DNA from: Nostoc indistinguendum CM1-VF10
Lineage (GTDB): Bacteria > Cyanobacteriota > Cyanobacteriia > Cyanobacteriales > Nostocaceae
Assembly (NCBI GenBank): GCA_019359215.1
Contig: JAHHHS010000045.1
Coordinates: 1 to 54,659, forward strand
Reading direction: 5' to 3'
Length of the DNA stretch: 54,659 nucleotides
Shown: in pieces, positions 44,681-54,659 of the stretch
Layout of the letters: each line of letters starts with the position of its first letter
How positions within the stretch are numbered: the stretch's first letter is position 1
Notes under the pieces: model-generated
What the model saw: only the letters and a program-made list of their open reading frames with translations
The model's database searches: none
Told to the model about the DNA's origin: nothing
Program-made: the position numbers and the translations under genes

Positions 44681-44728
44681 CCTAAGAATCTGAAAGAAAC
44701 CGAGCATTAGAATTCATTACACTTGGGT
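44681..44728 (+). promoter_or_regulatory. Shared regulatory box, copy D
   Basis: CCTAAGAATCTGAAAGAAAC, then GAGCATTAGAATTCAT and TACACTTGGG. A weaker half copy (CCATAAAAATCTGACAACC) lies at 44660. It precedes the ruined alpha/beta hydrolase. Confidence 0.5.
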
Positions 44729-44771
44729 TAAATCAGACGAGAATCCAATGCGGTATTCATAGGAGATTGCA

Positions 44772-44955
44772 ATGCCTTACGCTACTGTTGGTTGGCAATG
44801 CCGATCACATTTTGCCACTTGAGTTCACCGCAGCAAGACTCCCGAAGCTAATTAAAAACAGTCAACTGGTTGTCATTCCTGGCGGACCGCACGCCATTAA
44901 CTGGACTCACGCTGATCAGGTCAATCCCTTGTTGTTGGACTTTCTTCAGGGGTGA
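44772..44955 (+). pseudogene. Alpha/beta hydrolase (haloperoxidase-like) with internal deletion
   Basis: The start (AGGAGATTGCA then ATG) reads MPYATVG, the N-terminus of a haloperoxidase-like hydrolase. The sequence then jumps, in another frame, to the C-terminal part NADHILPLEFTAARLPKLIK, NSQLVVIPGGPHAINWTHAD and VNPLLLDFLQG. The lid, nucleophile and most of the protein are missing. The tail matches 31087-31179. Confidence 0.85.
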
Positions 44956-44993
44956 TTATCTATCGAATCCTTTATCGCTAAAAGGTTTCTAAT

Positions 44994-45959
44994 ATGTTTT
45001 CTAGACTGATGATGGCGGTTGCAACCACAGTGCTAATGATTGTGACCTCTTGTATTTTTCCAGCGGTATCACTGGGCAAAAGTGCGATCGCTCAAGTGCC
45101 AGGTGTCTATCCATTCAAGTTAGGTGATTTCACAATTACAGTCCTGAGCGACGGCACACTCCCTCAGGATCTACATACGCTGCTGTCGAATACGAACCCA
45201 ACAGAAACCGATCGCCTGCTTCAGAAAAACTTTCTGACTAATCCTGTCGAGGCATCAATTAATGCTTTCTTGATCGACACTGGAGATCAACAAGTACTCG
45301 TGGACACGGGAGCCGGAACCTTTTTTGGTCCAAAACTGGGCGGCAAGCTTCAAACATCGTTAAAGGCAGCAGGCTATACGCCTAACGAGATTGATGCAAT
45401 CCTCCTGACTCATATTCATACCGATCATAGTGGAGGGCTGGTCGAAGCTGGTCAACGGGTGTTTCCTGCCGCCACGCTCTATGTCGGCAAGCCAGATGTC
45501 GATTTCTGGTTTGATCGAGTGAATGCCACGCGATTCAACGTTGCTGAAAAGTACTTTGACGAAGCCGCGAAAACTGTCAAACCTTATTTAGATGCAGGCA
45601 AGGTGAAATCGTTTTCTGGCAAGACAGCTTTGCTACCGGGAATCACCGCGCATCCCACACCCGGACACACTCCTGGTCATAGCTGCTATGTGGCGGCAAG
45701 CAAGGGCGAGAGCATCGAGTTTTGGGGCGATATTGTTCACTTTGCTTCGGTGCAATTTCCCAAGCCAGAAATTACAGTTGCTTATGATGTCGATGCCAAT
45801 GCTGCTGCTGCACAACGCAAAAAACAGTTTGCGAGAGCGGAAGCATCCCGAATTTTGGTAGCAGGCGCACATTTGCCCTTTCCCGGCGTTGGAAACCTTC
45901 GGGCAGCAGATCAAGGTTATGCCTGGGTGCCAGTGGATTACCGCTGGCGTGAACCCTAA
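44994..45959 (+). CDS. Secreted MBL-fold metallo-hydrolase
   Basis: A 321-residue protein with an N-terminal signal (LMMAVATTVLMIVTSCIFPA) and a metallo-beta-lactamase fold: His140-x-His142-x-Asp144-His145 in LLTHIHTDHSGG, the later His in PTPGHTPGHSCY and Asp in IEFWGDIVHFA, and a final His in LVAGAHLPFPG. The layout resembles exported lactonase or parathion-hydrolase-like enzymes. Export to the periplasm is inferred. AAGG precedes the ATG. The substrate could be a lactone or ester. Confidence 0.88.
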   Translation: MFSRLMMAVATTVLMIVTSCIFPAVSLGKSAIAQVPGVYPFKLGDFTITVLSDGTLPQDLHTLLSNTNPTETDRLLQKNFLTNPVEASINAFLIDTGDQQVLVDTGAGTFFGPKLGGKLQTSLKAAGYTPNEIDAILLTHIHTDHSGGLVEAGQRVFPAATLYVGKPDVDFWFDRVNATRFNVAEKYFDEAAKTVKPYLDAGKVKSFSGKTALLPGITAHPTPGHTPGHSCYVAASKGESIEFWGDIVHFASVQFPKPEITVAYDVDANAAAAQRKKQFARAEASRILVAGAHLPFPGVGNLRAADQGYAWVPVDYRWREP

Positions 45960-46003
45960 AGGATTCATAGCAATCATTTTAGCAACTTGATGAAGGAGAA
46001 ATT

Positions 46004-46327
46004 ATGGAAACTAGACAAATCGCCGTCATAGAGGACTGCAACAAGCACAGAACGCACAAGACCTGGAAGCGCTTTTAGCCTGCTTTGCACCCAACTTTCA
46101 GGGCAATTATCCACTCCATCCTGAGAGAGATCTCGAGGGAATTGAGAATGCCCGTAAGAATTGGTCTGGCATCTTCACGTCCGATGAACTCGGGTCTATG
46201 GTTCCAATGAGTCGGATCGGTCAGGCTACGGAAATTGCTCGAGCGGTTGTGTTTCTCTGCTCTGATGCTGCTAGCTATATCACTGGGCAACCCAAGCGCG
46301 ATCGATGGCGGATATACAGTGAGTTGA
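46004..46327 (+). pseudogene. Chimeric remnant: SnoaL-like start fused to an SDR tail
   Basis: AAGGAGA and ATG at 46004 begin a short frame (METRQIAVIEDCNKHR) that stops. A second frame carries an NTF2-like fragment (AQDLEALLACFAPNFQGNYP, GIENARKNWSGIFTS) and runs straight into an SDR tail (VPMSRIGQATEIARAVVFLC, SDAASYITGQP). One extra base before GCGATCGATGG shifts the last codons. Two gene families are joined, and both are broken. Confidence 0.8.
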
Positions 46328-46424
46328 TTTTTGATTGTTGATCGTGGAATCACAGTGAATCGATCCATCAACAAATCAAACCGCGATCGCGCTGCTCTTT
46401 ACTACTCATTTCACCTCCGCTTGC

Positions 46425-48509
<2,085 letters not shown>

Positions 48510-48690
48510 TCGCGTCAAACAAATCAACATACGTCGAACTAATCGAGGAAGCGTAACGCCTCACACCACTCTATTTCCGTCAAGGCGTAAGTCCTAACAA
48601 ACTAATTTACAGTCCGCGCTTTGGTGGGGTCATTGATGACCCCATTAATACCTGAACCCATTAACAACTAGCTCGAAGGAGTTTATCCCC

Positions 48691-50346
48691 ATGTCTCACA
48701 TTTTTTCTAACCACAAGCGAGATCGTGTCCTACCCACGCAAGGCTCAGAGCCAACGGTTCCCGCTAAGAGGAGAACCATGCTTGCTCACAAGCCCCACAT
48801 CCGAAGCTCGTTAATGATTGGGGCGGTGATACTGGTTCTTAGTGCCTGCGGCCAGCCCATATTCGGGCACCCGTCAAATCCGGGGGAGATCCCGGTAGGA
48901 TTAGAACGATTTTACGACCAGAAACTGACCTTCGGCTCGTGCGAGGGCTACGCCACCACGGATGCCGACGCTAAGAACTTCGCCAACGACACCTTCGAAT
49001 GCGCCCGGCTTGAGGTGCCGCTCGACTACCAGAACCCCCGCGGGCGAACCGCGCAGATTGCACTGCTACGCGTACCGGCAAAGGGCAAGCCGAGCAAACG
49101 AATCGGCTCCCTGCTGCTCAACCCAGGCGGCCCCGGCATGTCCGGGATGAGCTACGCGGCCACGGTGGCAAAGGACTTGGCCGACAGTCCGATCACCAAG
49201 CAGTTTGACCTGATCGGGTTCGACCCACGCGGGGTTGGGGCCTCGACACCAGCCCTAGACTGCTTCACCGATGCCGAACGAGAGGCCAACTTGTTGGTCA
49301 ACTCGATCAACTCCGGGGGCAAGGACTACACCGACCACCAGACCCGTCAGTTGTACCGAAAATGCGCCGAGCGTTCCGGCGGTGAGGACGTGCTGGCTCA
49401 CGTCGGTACGCGCGATGTCGCCCGCGACATGGACGTACTCCGCGCGGTGCTCGGCGATGACAAGCTCTCCTTTTTCGGCGGCAGCTACGGTACCCGGCTC
49501 GGCGCGATCTACGCCGAAACCTTCCCGCAGAACGTGCGGGCCATGGTGCTCGACGGCGCGGTCGACCCCACCACCGGCACCACCGAGCGTCGCCTCGTCC
49601 TGTTCGCGGGTTTCCAGCGTGCCTTCGACAACATGGCGGCCTTATGCGCTAAAACCCCGACTTGTCCGCTCGGCACCGATCCCAAGCAAGCTACCGCCGC
49701 CTTCCAGCAGATCGTGCGGCCACTGATTGATAAACCGATCATCACCGCAGACGGACGCAAGGTCACTTACACCGCCGCAATTGGGGGCGTGATCACTGGG
49801 CTTTATAACGATGTGAGCTGGCCTGCGGTGATTCTAGGCATCACCGAACTCAAGGCCGGAAGCGGTAAAACCCTGCTGTTCTTGAGCGACATCCGCAGCC
49901 AGCGCAATACCGACGGTAGCTACGGCAATGGCGACGAGTCCCTGGTGGCCATTAACTGCCTCGACGAGGAACGCCACACGCCCGAGCAGGAGAGCGCAAC
50001 GACGCGCGACATTTTCAAGGTTGCGCCCTTCCTAGACACCGGTCGACCCGTCAACGCCCGCGACCTCTGTGAGCATTGGCGCGTGAAACCCACCCTCGGC
50101 TACCCCTATGCCCAGAACATCAAAGGACTCCCTAAAACCTTGGTCGTGTCGGCCACCCGCGATCCGGCCACCCCGCACGAGGGCGGCATCAGCCTCGCCA
50201 AGACGCTCGGCGCGAGCCTGCTGACCGTCGAGGGCGAACGGCACGGTGTAGCCCTCACCGTCGGCAATGCGTGTATCAACGACATCGTCGCCGACTACCT
50301 CATCGGTCTCAAAATCCCCGCAGACGGCGCTCGCTGCGTCCTTTAG
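48691..50346 (+). CDS. S33-family (tripeptidyl aminopeptidase-like) secreted hydrolase
   Basis: A 551-residue alpha/beta hydrolase: LLLNPGGPGMSGMSYAA (oxyanion region), Ser265 in FFGGSYGTRLG, Asp491 in SATRDPATPHEGG and His518 in EGERHGVAL, plus a C-terminal TAP-like cap. A lipoprotein signal (LMIGAVILVLSAC) lies near residues 41-53. A second start at 48778 with AGGAG would place it normally near the N-terminus. The gene is strongly GC-rich and resembles actinobacterial secreted proline-type aminopeptidases, so transfer is likely. It could work with the prolyl oligopeptidases on peptides. Confidence 0.85.
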   Translation: MSHIFSNHKRDRVLPTQGSEPTVPAKRRTMLAHKPHIRSSLMIGAVILVLSACGQPIFGHPSNPGEIPVGLERFYDQKLTFGSCEGYATTDADAKNFANDTFECARLEVPLDYQNPRGRTAQIALLRVPAKGKPSKRIGSLLLNPGGPGMSGMSYAATVAKDLADSPITKQFDLIGFDPRGVGASTPALDCFTDAEREANLLVNSINSGGKDYTDHQTRQLYRKCAERSGGEDVLAHVGTRDVARDMDVLRAVLGDDKLSFFGGSYGTRLGAIYAETFPQNVRAMVLDGAVDPTTGTTERRLVLFAGFQRAFDNMAALCAKTPTCPLGTDPKQATAAFQQIVRPLIDKPIITADGRKVTYTAAIGGVITGLYNDVSWPAVILGITELKAGSGKTLLFLSDIRSQRNTDGSYGNGDESLVAINCLDEERHTPEQESATTRDIFKVAPFLDTGRPVNARDLCEHWRVKPTLGYPYAQNIKGLPKTLVVSATRDPATPHEGGISLAKTLGASLLTVEGERHGVALTVGNACINDIVADYLIGLKIPADGARCVL

Positions 50347-50638
50347 GCGCGTTGGGACTAGTGGTCTGCCAACCCAAAATTGCGCTTGTGGAGTCCGGCG
50401 CTTGTGCAGGGGAGCAGAGAAGAGATTTGTACAAGTTCTTTCACCCCTGCCCCTCCGCACCTCTGCCCAAGAGCTTGCCACCACGCAAAGTTTATGTGGC
50501 GAAGCACTAGAGCGGATAGCCTGAACAGAGAGTGTGCGTTGCTGCCGCAGCGCTCACCATAGGGTGGGTTCCCTCCAGCGCCAAAACTAAGGATTTAGAA
50601 ACCCCTCTCGACAATCGTACTGGCTATTTCGTCATTAT

Positions 50639-50737
50639 ATGCCCAACCACGCCCCAATTTGGACAGAGGTAGGAGTCGCGGCTCTTGGACTTCCAACGAT
50701 GCGTATTGAAATCCGCGTTACTGCAATTGTTCCGTAA
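50639..50737 (+). pseudogene. RidA/YjgF-like protein, 3' remnant
   Basis: Thirty-two codons, MPNHAPIWTEVGVAALGLPT then MRIEIRVTAIVP and a stop. The pattern TxVGVxxLxxPxMxIEIxxxAI is that of a RidA-family C-terminus. There is no room for the rest of the protein upstream, which holds no recognisable gene (50347-50638). Confidence 0.5.
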
Positions 50738-50741
50738 GTTT

Positions 50742-50771
50742 CGCATAAGCGGCAGTGCTGCCGCTTATGCG
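50742..50771. repeat. 30-base near-perfect palindrome
   Basis: CGCATAAGCGGCAG and CTGCCGCTTATGCG are separated by two bases, so the segment can form a 14-bp hairpin. No T-tract follows immediately; ACTTTTTA comes about ten bases later. It may be a transcription end for the region upstream or a repeat element before the cupin gene. Confidence 0.5.
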
Positions 50772-50810
50772 TAGAACGAAAACTTTTTATCCTAGCAAGA
50801 TGTTAAGCCA

Positions 50811-51188
50811 ATGTTGATTCAAAAACTTAGTAGATGCGAAGAATTCATCGCCGAAGATGGCACACTTTTACGAGAGCTTTTGCATCCTGATAAGCAACCT
50901 TTGGAATTCCGGTATAGTCTAGCCCACGCAGTAGTGCCAATTGGAAAAACGTCAATTCTCCACTCCTTGACAACTTCCGAAGTCTATTACATCCTCTCTG
51001 GGAGGGGAGAGATGCATATAGATAGTGAACTTCAGGTAGTAGAACCAGGAGATGCGGTGTACATTCCACCAAATGCTAAACAATTTATTCGTAATTGTGG
51101 GGAAGAGTCGCTAGTATTTATTTGCATAGTCGATCCCTCATGGCGTCAGGAAGATGAGACGATTTATCCTGCGCCAGTTAGTCTCTGA
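50811..51188 (+). CDS. Cupin domain-containing protein
   Basis: A 125-residue single-domain cupin: motif 1 KTSILHSLTTSEVYYILSGR then GEMHI, motif 2 VEPGDAVYIPPNAKQFIRNC, end FICIVDPSWRQEDE. His and Glu ligands are present (LHSLTTSEVYYI). Such proteins bind a metal and may be isomerases, dioxygenases or sensors. No strong ribosome site. AT-richer than the gene before it, so native rather than newly acquired. Function unknown. Confidence 0.85.
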   Translation: MLIQKLSRCEEFIAEDGTLLRELLHPDKQPLEFRYSLAHAVVPIGKTSILHSLTTSEVYYILSGRGEMHIDSELQVVEPGDAVYIPPNAKQFIRNCGEESLVFICIVDPSWRQEDETIYPAPVSL

Positions 51189-51454
51189 AACTGAGTTCAC
51201 ATATTGTAGGGACGATTGTCTGATACCAATTGGTTTGGCTTTGACACAAATGAAACCAAGTCCCTACGAAGGATGACTCAGATCCATTGCGTCATTTTAT
51301 ACCCAACTGATTCAGCAGAGTAATGTGCTTTGCACACGCTCCGCGATCACCAAAACCACTGGATACTGGGTCGTCCTCCCGATGATCATCCCGGATTGCC
51401 CGACCTCAAACGCCAATATTTCTCACAAACCACGTTTATGAAAGTGAACCAGCA

Positions 51455-51599
51455 CGGCAGGCGGGTTTCCACCTGTTGTAGATGAATATTTCACTCCTCA
51501 AAAACTATAAAACTCATCTATCTCTTTGGGATCGCATTCCTGAACGAGTGGTTCATGCCAAAGGTTCAGGCGCTTACAGCATTTTCACGATGACGAGGA
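51455..51599 (+). pseudogene. Catalase-like remnant, frameshifted
   Basis: One frame reads TAGGFPPVVDEYFTPQKL and stops. The next reads KNYKTHLSLWDRIPERVVHA, KGSGAYSIFTMT. The RIPERVVHAKGSGAY motif is typical of haem catalases near the distal His. Only this piece is left; the rest of 51189-51670 holds no gene that I recognise. Confidence 0.55.
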
Positions 51600-51670
51600 C
51601 AGAATACGCACTTTCATTTCAAAAGATAACGGACAGGCTTGATTTTCATAACATCTAAAGGAGCAATTCT

Positions 51671-52417
51671 ATGTCAACTTTTGTCTTGGTTCACGGCTCG
51701 TGGCACGATGGCTCTGCTTGGAACGTGGTCATCAAACATCTAGAAGCGAAAGGACATCAGGCTTTTGCTCCCACAATCGCCGGACATGGTAAAAGCGTGA
51801 ATAAAAACGTCAACCATGCTCAATGCACGCAGTCGGTCATAGATTACATTGTTGATAAAGACTTAACCGATATCGTCCTACTAGGACATAGTTTCGGCGG
51901 CACAATTATTATGAAAGTTGCCGAAGCAATTAGCGATGGCTTCGCAGGTCAAAGGCAACGCATTCGACGGCTGGTCTTCTTCGATGCCTTCATCCTGAAT
52001 GATGGTGAAAGCCTCAACGATAACGTCCCACCGCACTATCAAACGTTATTCGACAAGCTAGCTGAAGAATCGGACGACAATACGATAATGATGCCGTTTG
52101 AGATTTGGCGAGAAACGTTTCTCAACGACGCTGACCTCGAACTGGCTAAATTCAGTTACACACAATTATCGCCCGAACCATATCAACCGTGGATTGACAA
52201 ACTGGACTTGAAGCAGTTTTACTCGCTGCCCATTCCCAAAAGTTATCTCTACTGTACGGAAGACAACTCCCTTCCTCAAGGTGCATGGGGTTGGCATCCC
52301 AGAATGTCTAGCCGCTTGGGACTATTTCGGCTCGTGCAAATGCCGGGTGGTCATGAGGTGATGTTTTCTAACCCTGTCGGTTTAGCAGAAAAGATTATTG
52401 TGGCAGGGCGCGACTAA
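51671..52417 (+). CDS. Alpha/beta fold hydrolase (AB hydrolase 6 type)
   Basis: A 248-residue esterase-like protein: FVLVHGSWHDGSAWNVVIKH (oxyanion HGSWH), Ser in IVLLGHSFGGTIIMK, late acidic region PKSYLYCTEDNSLP and His in MPGGHEVMFSNP. It resembles EstC/methyl-ester-type hydrolases that act on small esters. AGGAG precedes the ATG. It closes the enzyme island and could handle lactones or esters made by the oxidoreductases. Substrate unknown. Confidence 0.88.
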   Translation: MSTFVLVHGSWHDGSAWNVVIKHLEAKGHQAFAPTIAGHGKSVNKNVNHAQCTQSVIDYIVDKDLTDIVLLGHSFGGTIIMKVAEAISDGFAGQRQRIRRLVFFDAFILNDGESLNDNVPPHYQTLFDKLAEESDDNTIMMPFEIWRETFLNDADLELAKFSYTQLSPEPYQPWIDKLDLKQFYSLPIPKSYLYCTEDNSLPQGAWGWHPRMSSRLGLFRLVQMPGGHEVMFSNPVGLAEKIIVAGRD

Positions 52418-52419
52418 CA

Positions 52420-52539
52420 GCGAAATTTCAAATCAATGCGATCGCGGACATTGTCTTACAAGTCGGCTTCTCCAGCCAAAGCCATTTGACACAACAGCTT
52501 AAGCGAATCACCGGAATGACTCCAAGGCAGGTTCGCTAA
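52420..52539 (+). pseudogene. AraC-family regulator, 3' remnant
   Basis: In-frame codons INAIADIVLQVGFSSQSHLT, QQLKRITGMTPRQVR and a stop at 52537-52539, almost identical to the end of the AraC protein at 24653. Everything before it is missing. The regulatory box copy E begins four bases after the stop. Confidence 0.85.
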
Positions 52540-52542
52540 CTC

Positions 52543-52590
52543 CATAAGAATCTGATAAGACATTGTAACCTGTATTGATTAGGAATTGAC
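52543..52590 (+). promoter_or_regulatory. Shared regulatory box, copy E (diverged)
   Basis: CATAAGAATCTGATAAGACA followed by a diverged half (TGATTAGGAATTGACAT). It stands directly after the AraC remnant, as copy B stands after a trace of an araC end. This suggests an ancestral order araC, box, target gene. Confidence 0.45.
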
Positions 52591-52674
52591 ATAGCAAGTG
52601 AAGTGTTGAAATTATATTCCGGATCAGACTGATGCTTGGAAGTGAATATATAAAGAAGAGGATTATATTCCCAG

Positions 52675-53130
52675 ATGATTAACCAAATTACCGCCTTAGA
52701 ATCCTGTTGGCATATTTCTCCTGGGTGGGGTAAGGATATGCCTCCACTAGCAGTGGAAATGTTAGAAAAAGTTTTGTTGCCAATCTCAAATTTGTCAGGT
52801 TATTGCCGTGGTGTTGAGTGGTCAGGACAAGAATGGATTTATGCAATTGTTTGCCAGAGTGAAACTCTCTACTTACCTGAGCAAGAATTTCATCCAACAA
52901 ATATTGTAAAAAAGTCCACTGTTTCCACTCCAGCTTTTAATCTGGGGGACATAGTTGAGGTTGATTTCGGTGAACAGCCAACACGCCGTATTATTCAAGG
53001 GATTTTTAGTCTCAAAGATAATTGGCTTTATGGGGTAGAGTGGCGCTCCCCAACTTTAGAAGAAGTGTCTACCCAAAGCAGAATAATATGGCTTGCTGAT
53101 GTTGATTTAGTCAATGTTAGTGTAACCTGA
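52675..53130 (+). CDS. DUF1392 family protein, copy 2
   Basis: A 151-residue paralogue of the gene at 9551: MINQITALESCWHISPGW, MPPLAVEMLEKVLLPISNLS, GYCRGVEWSGQEWIYAIVCQ, FNLGDIVEVDFG, WRSPTLEEVSTQSRIIWLAD. Function unknown, cyanobacterial as far as I know. Here it is alone, with no HTH partner, between the island and IS1. No strong ribosome site, though AAGAAGAGG lies about 20 bases upstream of the ATG. Confidence 0.65.
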   Translation: MINQITALESCWHISPGWGKDMPPLAVEMLEKVLLPISNLSGYCRGVEWSGQEWIYAIVCQSETLYLPEQEFHPTNIVKKSTVSTPAFNLGDIVEVDFGEQPTRRIIQGIFSLKDNWLYGVEWRSPTLEEVSTQSRIIWLADVDLVNVSVT

Positions 53131-53227
53131 GTTCGATGTAAGAAAATCAGCTAAAAATGAGTATTCAAAAGGGGGTAGTGGTGCATAGTAATGATAAAAT
53201 CAGGTAGTGTCGTTCAATACAAGAACT

Positions 53228-53959
53228 ATGAACTGCCCTAAATGTAACTCGGACAACATAGTCAAAAATGGACACACCCATTATGGGAAACAACGATTCA
53301 AATGTCATAACTGTGGGCGACAATTTGTTGAAAGCCCAACCCGACAACCGGTTGATCTCTCAACACGTGAACTAATCGATAAACTTTTACTTGAGAGAGT
53401 TTCATTAAGGGCGATCACTCGTGTGACTGGGGTTTCATTACGTTGGCTTCAATACTATGTAAACCAGAAATACTACCAAGTTCCTAAATCCGTTGAAGTT
53501 ACTAAAAAAAAGCCAGGTCGATTAATCATCCAAATGGATGAGATGTGGTCATATGTAGGGTCAAAAGAGAATAAAGAATGGATTTGGCTTGCGATTGATG
53601 CAACAACACGAGAAATTGTTGGGGTATATATTGGCGTTAGCGAAGCTCCTCTGAAAGAGGCTCGCTCTAGCCAATCGGCTAAACAATTATGGCTATCTCT
53701 ACCACCAGTTTATCGTCAATGTGCAATTTGTTACACTGATTTTTGGGAATCCTATGAACAGATTTTACCTAGTACTAGACATAAACCAGTAGGCAAAGAC
53801 AGTGGAAAGACAAGCTATATTGAGAGATTCAACAACACTCTACGGCAACGAGTTGGACGGCTAGTTCGGAAAACATTGTCGTTCTCTAAAATGCTGGACA
53901 ACCATATTGGTGCTATTTGGTATTTTGTCCATCACTACAATGCCCAGCTACGAAGCTAA
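53228..53959 (+). CDS. IS1-family transposase, single frame
   Basis: A zinc-ribbon N-terminus (NCPKCNSDNIVKNG, FKCHNCGRQF), HTH region LLERVSLRAITRVTGVSLRW, then the catalytic residues in IIQMDEMWSYVG, CYTDFWESYEQIL and SYIERFNNTLRQRVGR. The ATG at 53228 is the family start. Cyanobacterial IS1 elements often encode the protein without the frameshift used by the enterobacterial element. A 24-bp dispersed repeat adds VSEAPLKE in frame between the first and second Asp, which may or may not abolish activity. Confidence 0.88.
   Translation: MNCPKCNSDNIVKNGHTHYGKQRFKCHNCGRQFVESPTRQPVDLSTRELIDKLLLERVSLRAITRVTGVSLRWLQYYVNQKYYQVPKSVEVTKKKPGRLIIQMDEMWSYVGSKENKEWIWLAIDATTREIVGVYIGVSEAPLKEARSSQSAKQLWLSLPPVYRQCAICYTDFWESYEQILPSTRHKPVGKDSGKTSYIERFNNTLRQRVGRLVRKTLSFSKMLDNHIGAIWYFVHHYNAQLRS
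53636..53659. repeat. 24-bp small dispersed repeat inside IS1 transposase
   Basis: GTTAGCGAAGCTCCTCTGAA plus four bases adds eight codons. Removal restores VYIGARSSQSAKQLW, the expected IS1 sequence. It begins with the same GTTAGCGAAGCT as the 21-bp repeats in the SDR genes. Confidence 0.7.
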
Positions 53960-53976
53960 ATCATTACTATGCACTA

Positions 53977-54561
53977 CTACCCATTCAGGAATAAGGCTGT
54001 ACCTGTAGCCAAACCAGTTGGCGCTGCTCCCAAGCTATAGCTCGAGTTGGAGCCAGACAATTGCAGCGTATCTTCGGTGGCATTGAAATCAGCAATTAGA
54101 GCGTAGTCGCCCAGTCCCGAAGTACTAGTATTACTATCGCTGTAGAAGACACCGACAGTAATACCTAGCACAAACTGATCACTCCCAGCGCCACCAGTCA
54201 AAAGGTCAACTTCAGCAATACCTCTTACTGTTGTATCTGTTCCAGTGAGTACGTCGCCACCTTCATCTCCAAACAGGCGATCGCTTCCAGTGCCACCGAA
54301 TACAGAATCATTCCCACGTCCGCCATAAACAAGGTCATTACCACTGTCGCCGAAAACAGAATCGCCACCATCACCACCTGTAATGTAGTCAATTCCTGCA
54401 TTACCACGGATGGTATCATTGGCTGCACCACCCGCTTGGGTATCATTATTAACAGTACCCAAAAGATTCAAAGCAACAATAGCTTTGTTATTTTTAGTAC
54501 TTGCATCGCTCTGTCCAGCAAATTCAGCATTGACTAGTACAGCTTGGCGTAAATAACCCAA
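53977..54561 (-). pseudogene. RTX (haemolysin-type calcium-binding) protein, truncated at both ends
   Basis: Gly/Asp-rich nonapeptide repeats fill residues 45-130: NDTIRGNAGIDYITGGDGGD, FGDSGNDLVYGGRGNDSVFG and LFGDEGGDVLTGTD, followed by a typical RTX tail (GGAGSDQFVLG, DYALIADFNATEDTLQLSGS). RTX repeats bind calcium in secreted proteins. The stop codon comes from the IS1 terminus, so the final residues (commonly DELIAIVQ in this family) are lost. Upstream no ATG fits; the frame begins just after a stop near 54590, so the N-terminus is also missing or beyond the window. Confidence 0.75.
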
Positions 54562-54659
54562 CGATATTGTGGGATAATGAAGTAGTCAGAAAAAATCTGT
54601 TTTGGTGTTCGTGATCAGGAGTGAGGGTGTGGCGCGATTAGCCCCAAAAGTCTTAAATT

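Larger units (their letters stand above)
53173..53982 (+). mobile_element. IS1-family insertion sequence
   Basis: Inverted termini of 22 bp with one mismatch (GGGTAGTGGTGCATAGTAATGA at 53173-53194, written here as two parts GGGTAGTGGTGC and ATAGTAATGA; complement at 53961-53982) flank a single transposase gene. ATTCA occurs just outside both ends, which may be part of a target duplication, but the further bases differ. The right end lies inside the RTX-type gene. Confidence 0.85.

Noticed and set aside
48962..49726. Plus-strand frames inside the S33 peptidase gene in other phases
   Set aside because: They are shadow frames of a GC-rich gene with Pro/Arg/Ser-rich, low-complexity translation. 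The S33 frame has all catalytic motifs.

Overview
The window looks like accessory, plasmid-borne DNA of a filamentous (probably Nostocales) cyanobacterium. The HIP1 octamer GCGATCGC is frequent. A CyRepA1-type plasmid replication protein sits on the minus strand, next to small genes of the kind seen on cyanobacterial plasmids. A giant Ser/Thr kinase-histidine kinase hybrid and many 21-24 bp dispersed repeats, both common in Nostoc-like genomes, point the same way. The genus is an inference; no rRNA, tRNA or CRISPR array was seen.

Layout. (1) 1-4.8 kb: a decayed IS5-family element, an HxlR regulator divergent from a quinone-reductase-like gene split by a 137-bp MITE, a DUF1993 gene, and a ParD/ParE pair whose toxin has a C-terminal frameshift. 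(2) 4.9-13.6 kb, all minus strand: plasmid backbone with the CyRepA1 replication protein, AlkB, a DUF1392 protein, an HTH protein and small unknown genes, separated by purine/pyrimidine-rich foldback repeats. (3) 13.6-15.4 kb: an operator-like array of GCGCTAA half-sites in front of a GIY-YIG/XRE fusion, then a plasmid gene broken by one amber codon. (4) 15.7-25.0 kb: a 2415-aa kinase/ATPase/GAF/PAS/histidine kinase overlapping its NarL-type response regulator, a DsbA-like protein, a second MITE copy and a truncated AraC regulator. (5) 25-52.4 kb: a large oxidoreductase/hydrolase island. It holds seven full-length SDR genes and at least six SDR remnants, a P450, a GMC oxidoreductase, a thioredoxin-reductase-like flavoprotein, a zinc alcohol dehydrogenase, SnoaL/NTF2 proteins, an ABM monooxygenase, a secreted MBL-fold hydrolase, two near-identical prolyl oligopeptidases, an S33 peptidase, a cupin and an alpha/beta hydrolase. 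(6) 52.6-54.6 kb: a second DUF1392 gene, an IS1 element, and an RTX-repeat gene whose end lies in the IS1 terminus.

How it fits together. The island reads as an actively rearranging catabolic or detoxification locus. Paralogous SDR genes share leaders, 3' halves and downstream segments. Five copies of a regulatory-looking box (TAAGAATCTG ... AGCATTGGAACT ... TACACTT) sit before different genes, two of them directly after the end of an araC gene or its last codons. Many genes are fused remnants. Several genes (CPBP protease, PfpI-like, the prolyl peptidases, S33 peptidase) look GC-rich and foreign. The two prolyl oligopeptidases appear to be decaying in complementary ways: one keeps the signal peptide but has Gly where the catalytic Asp should be; the other keeps the triad but has lost the start of its signal peptide.
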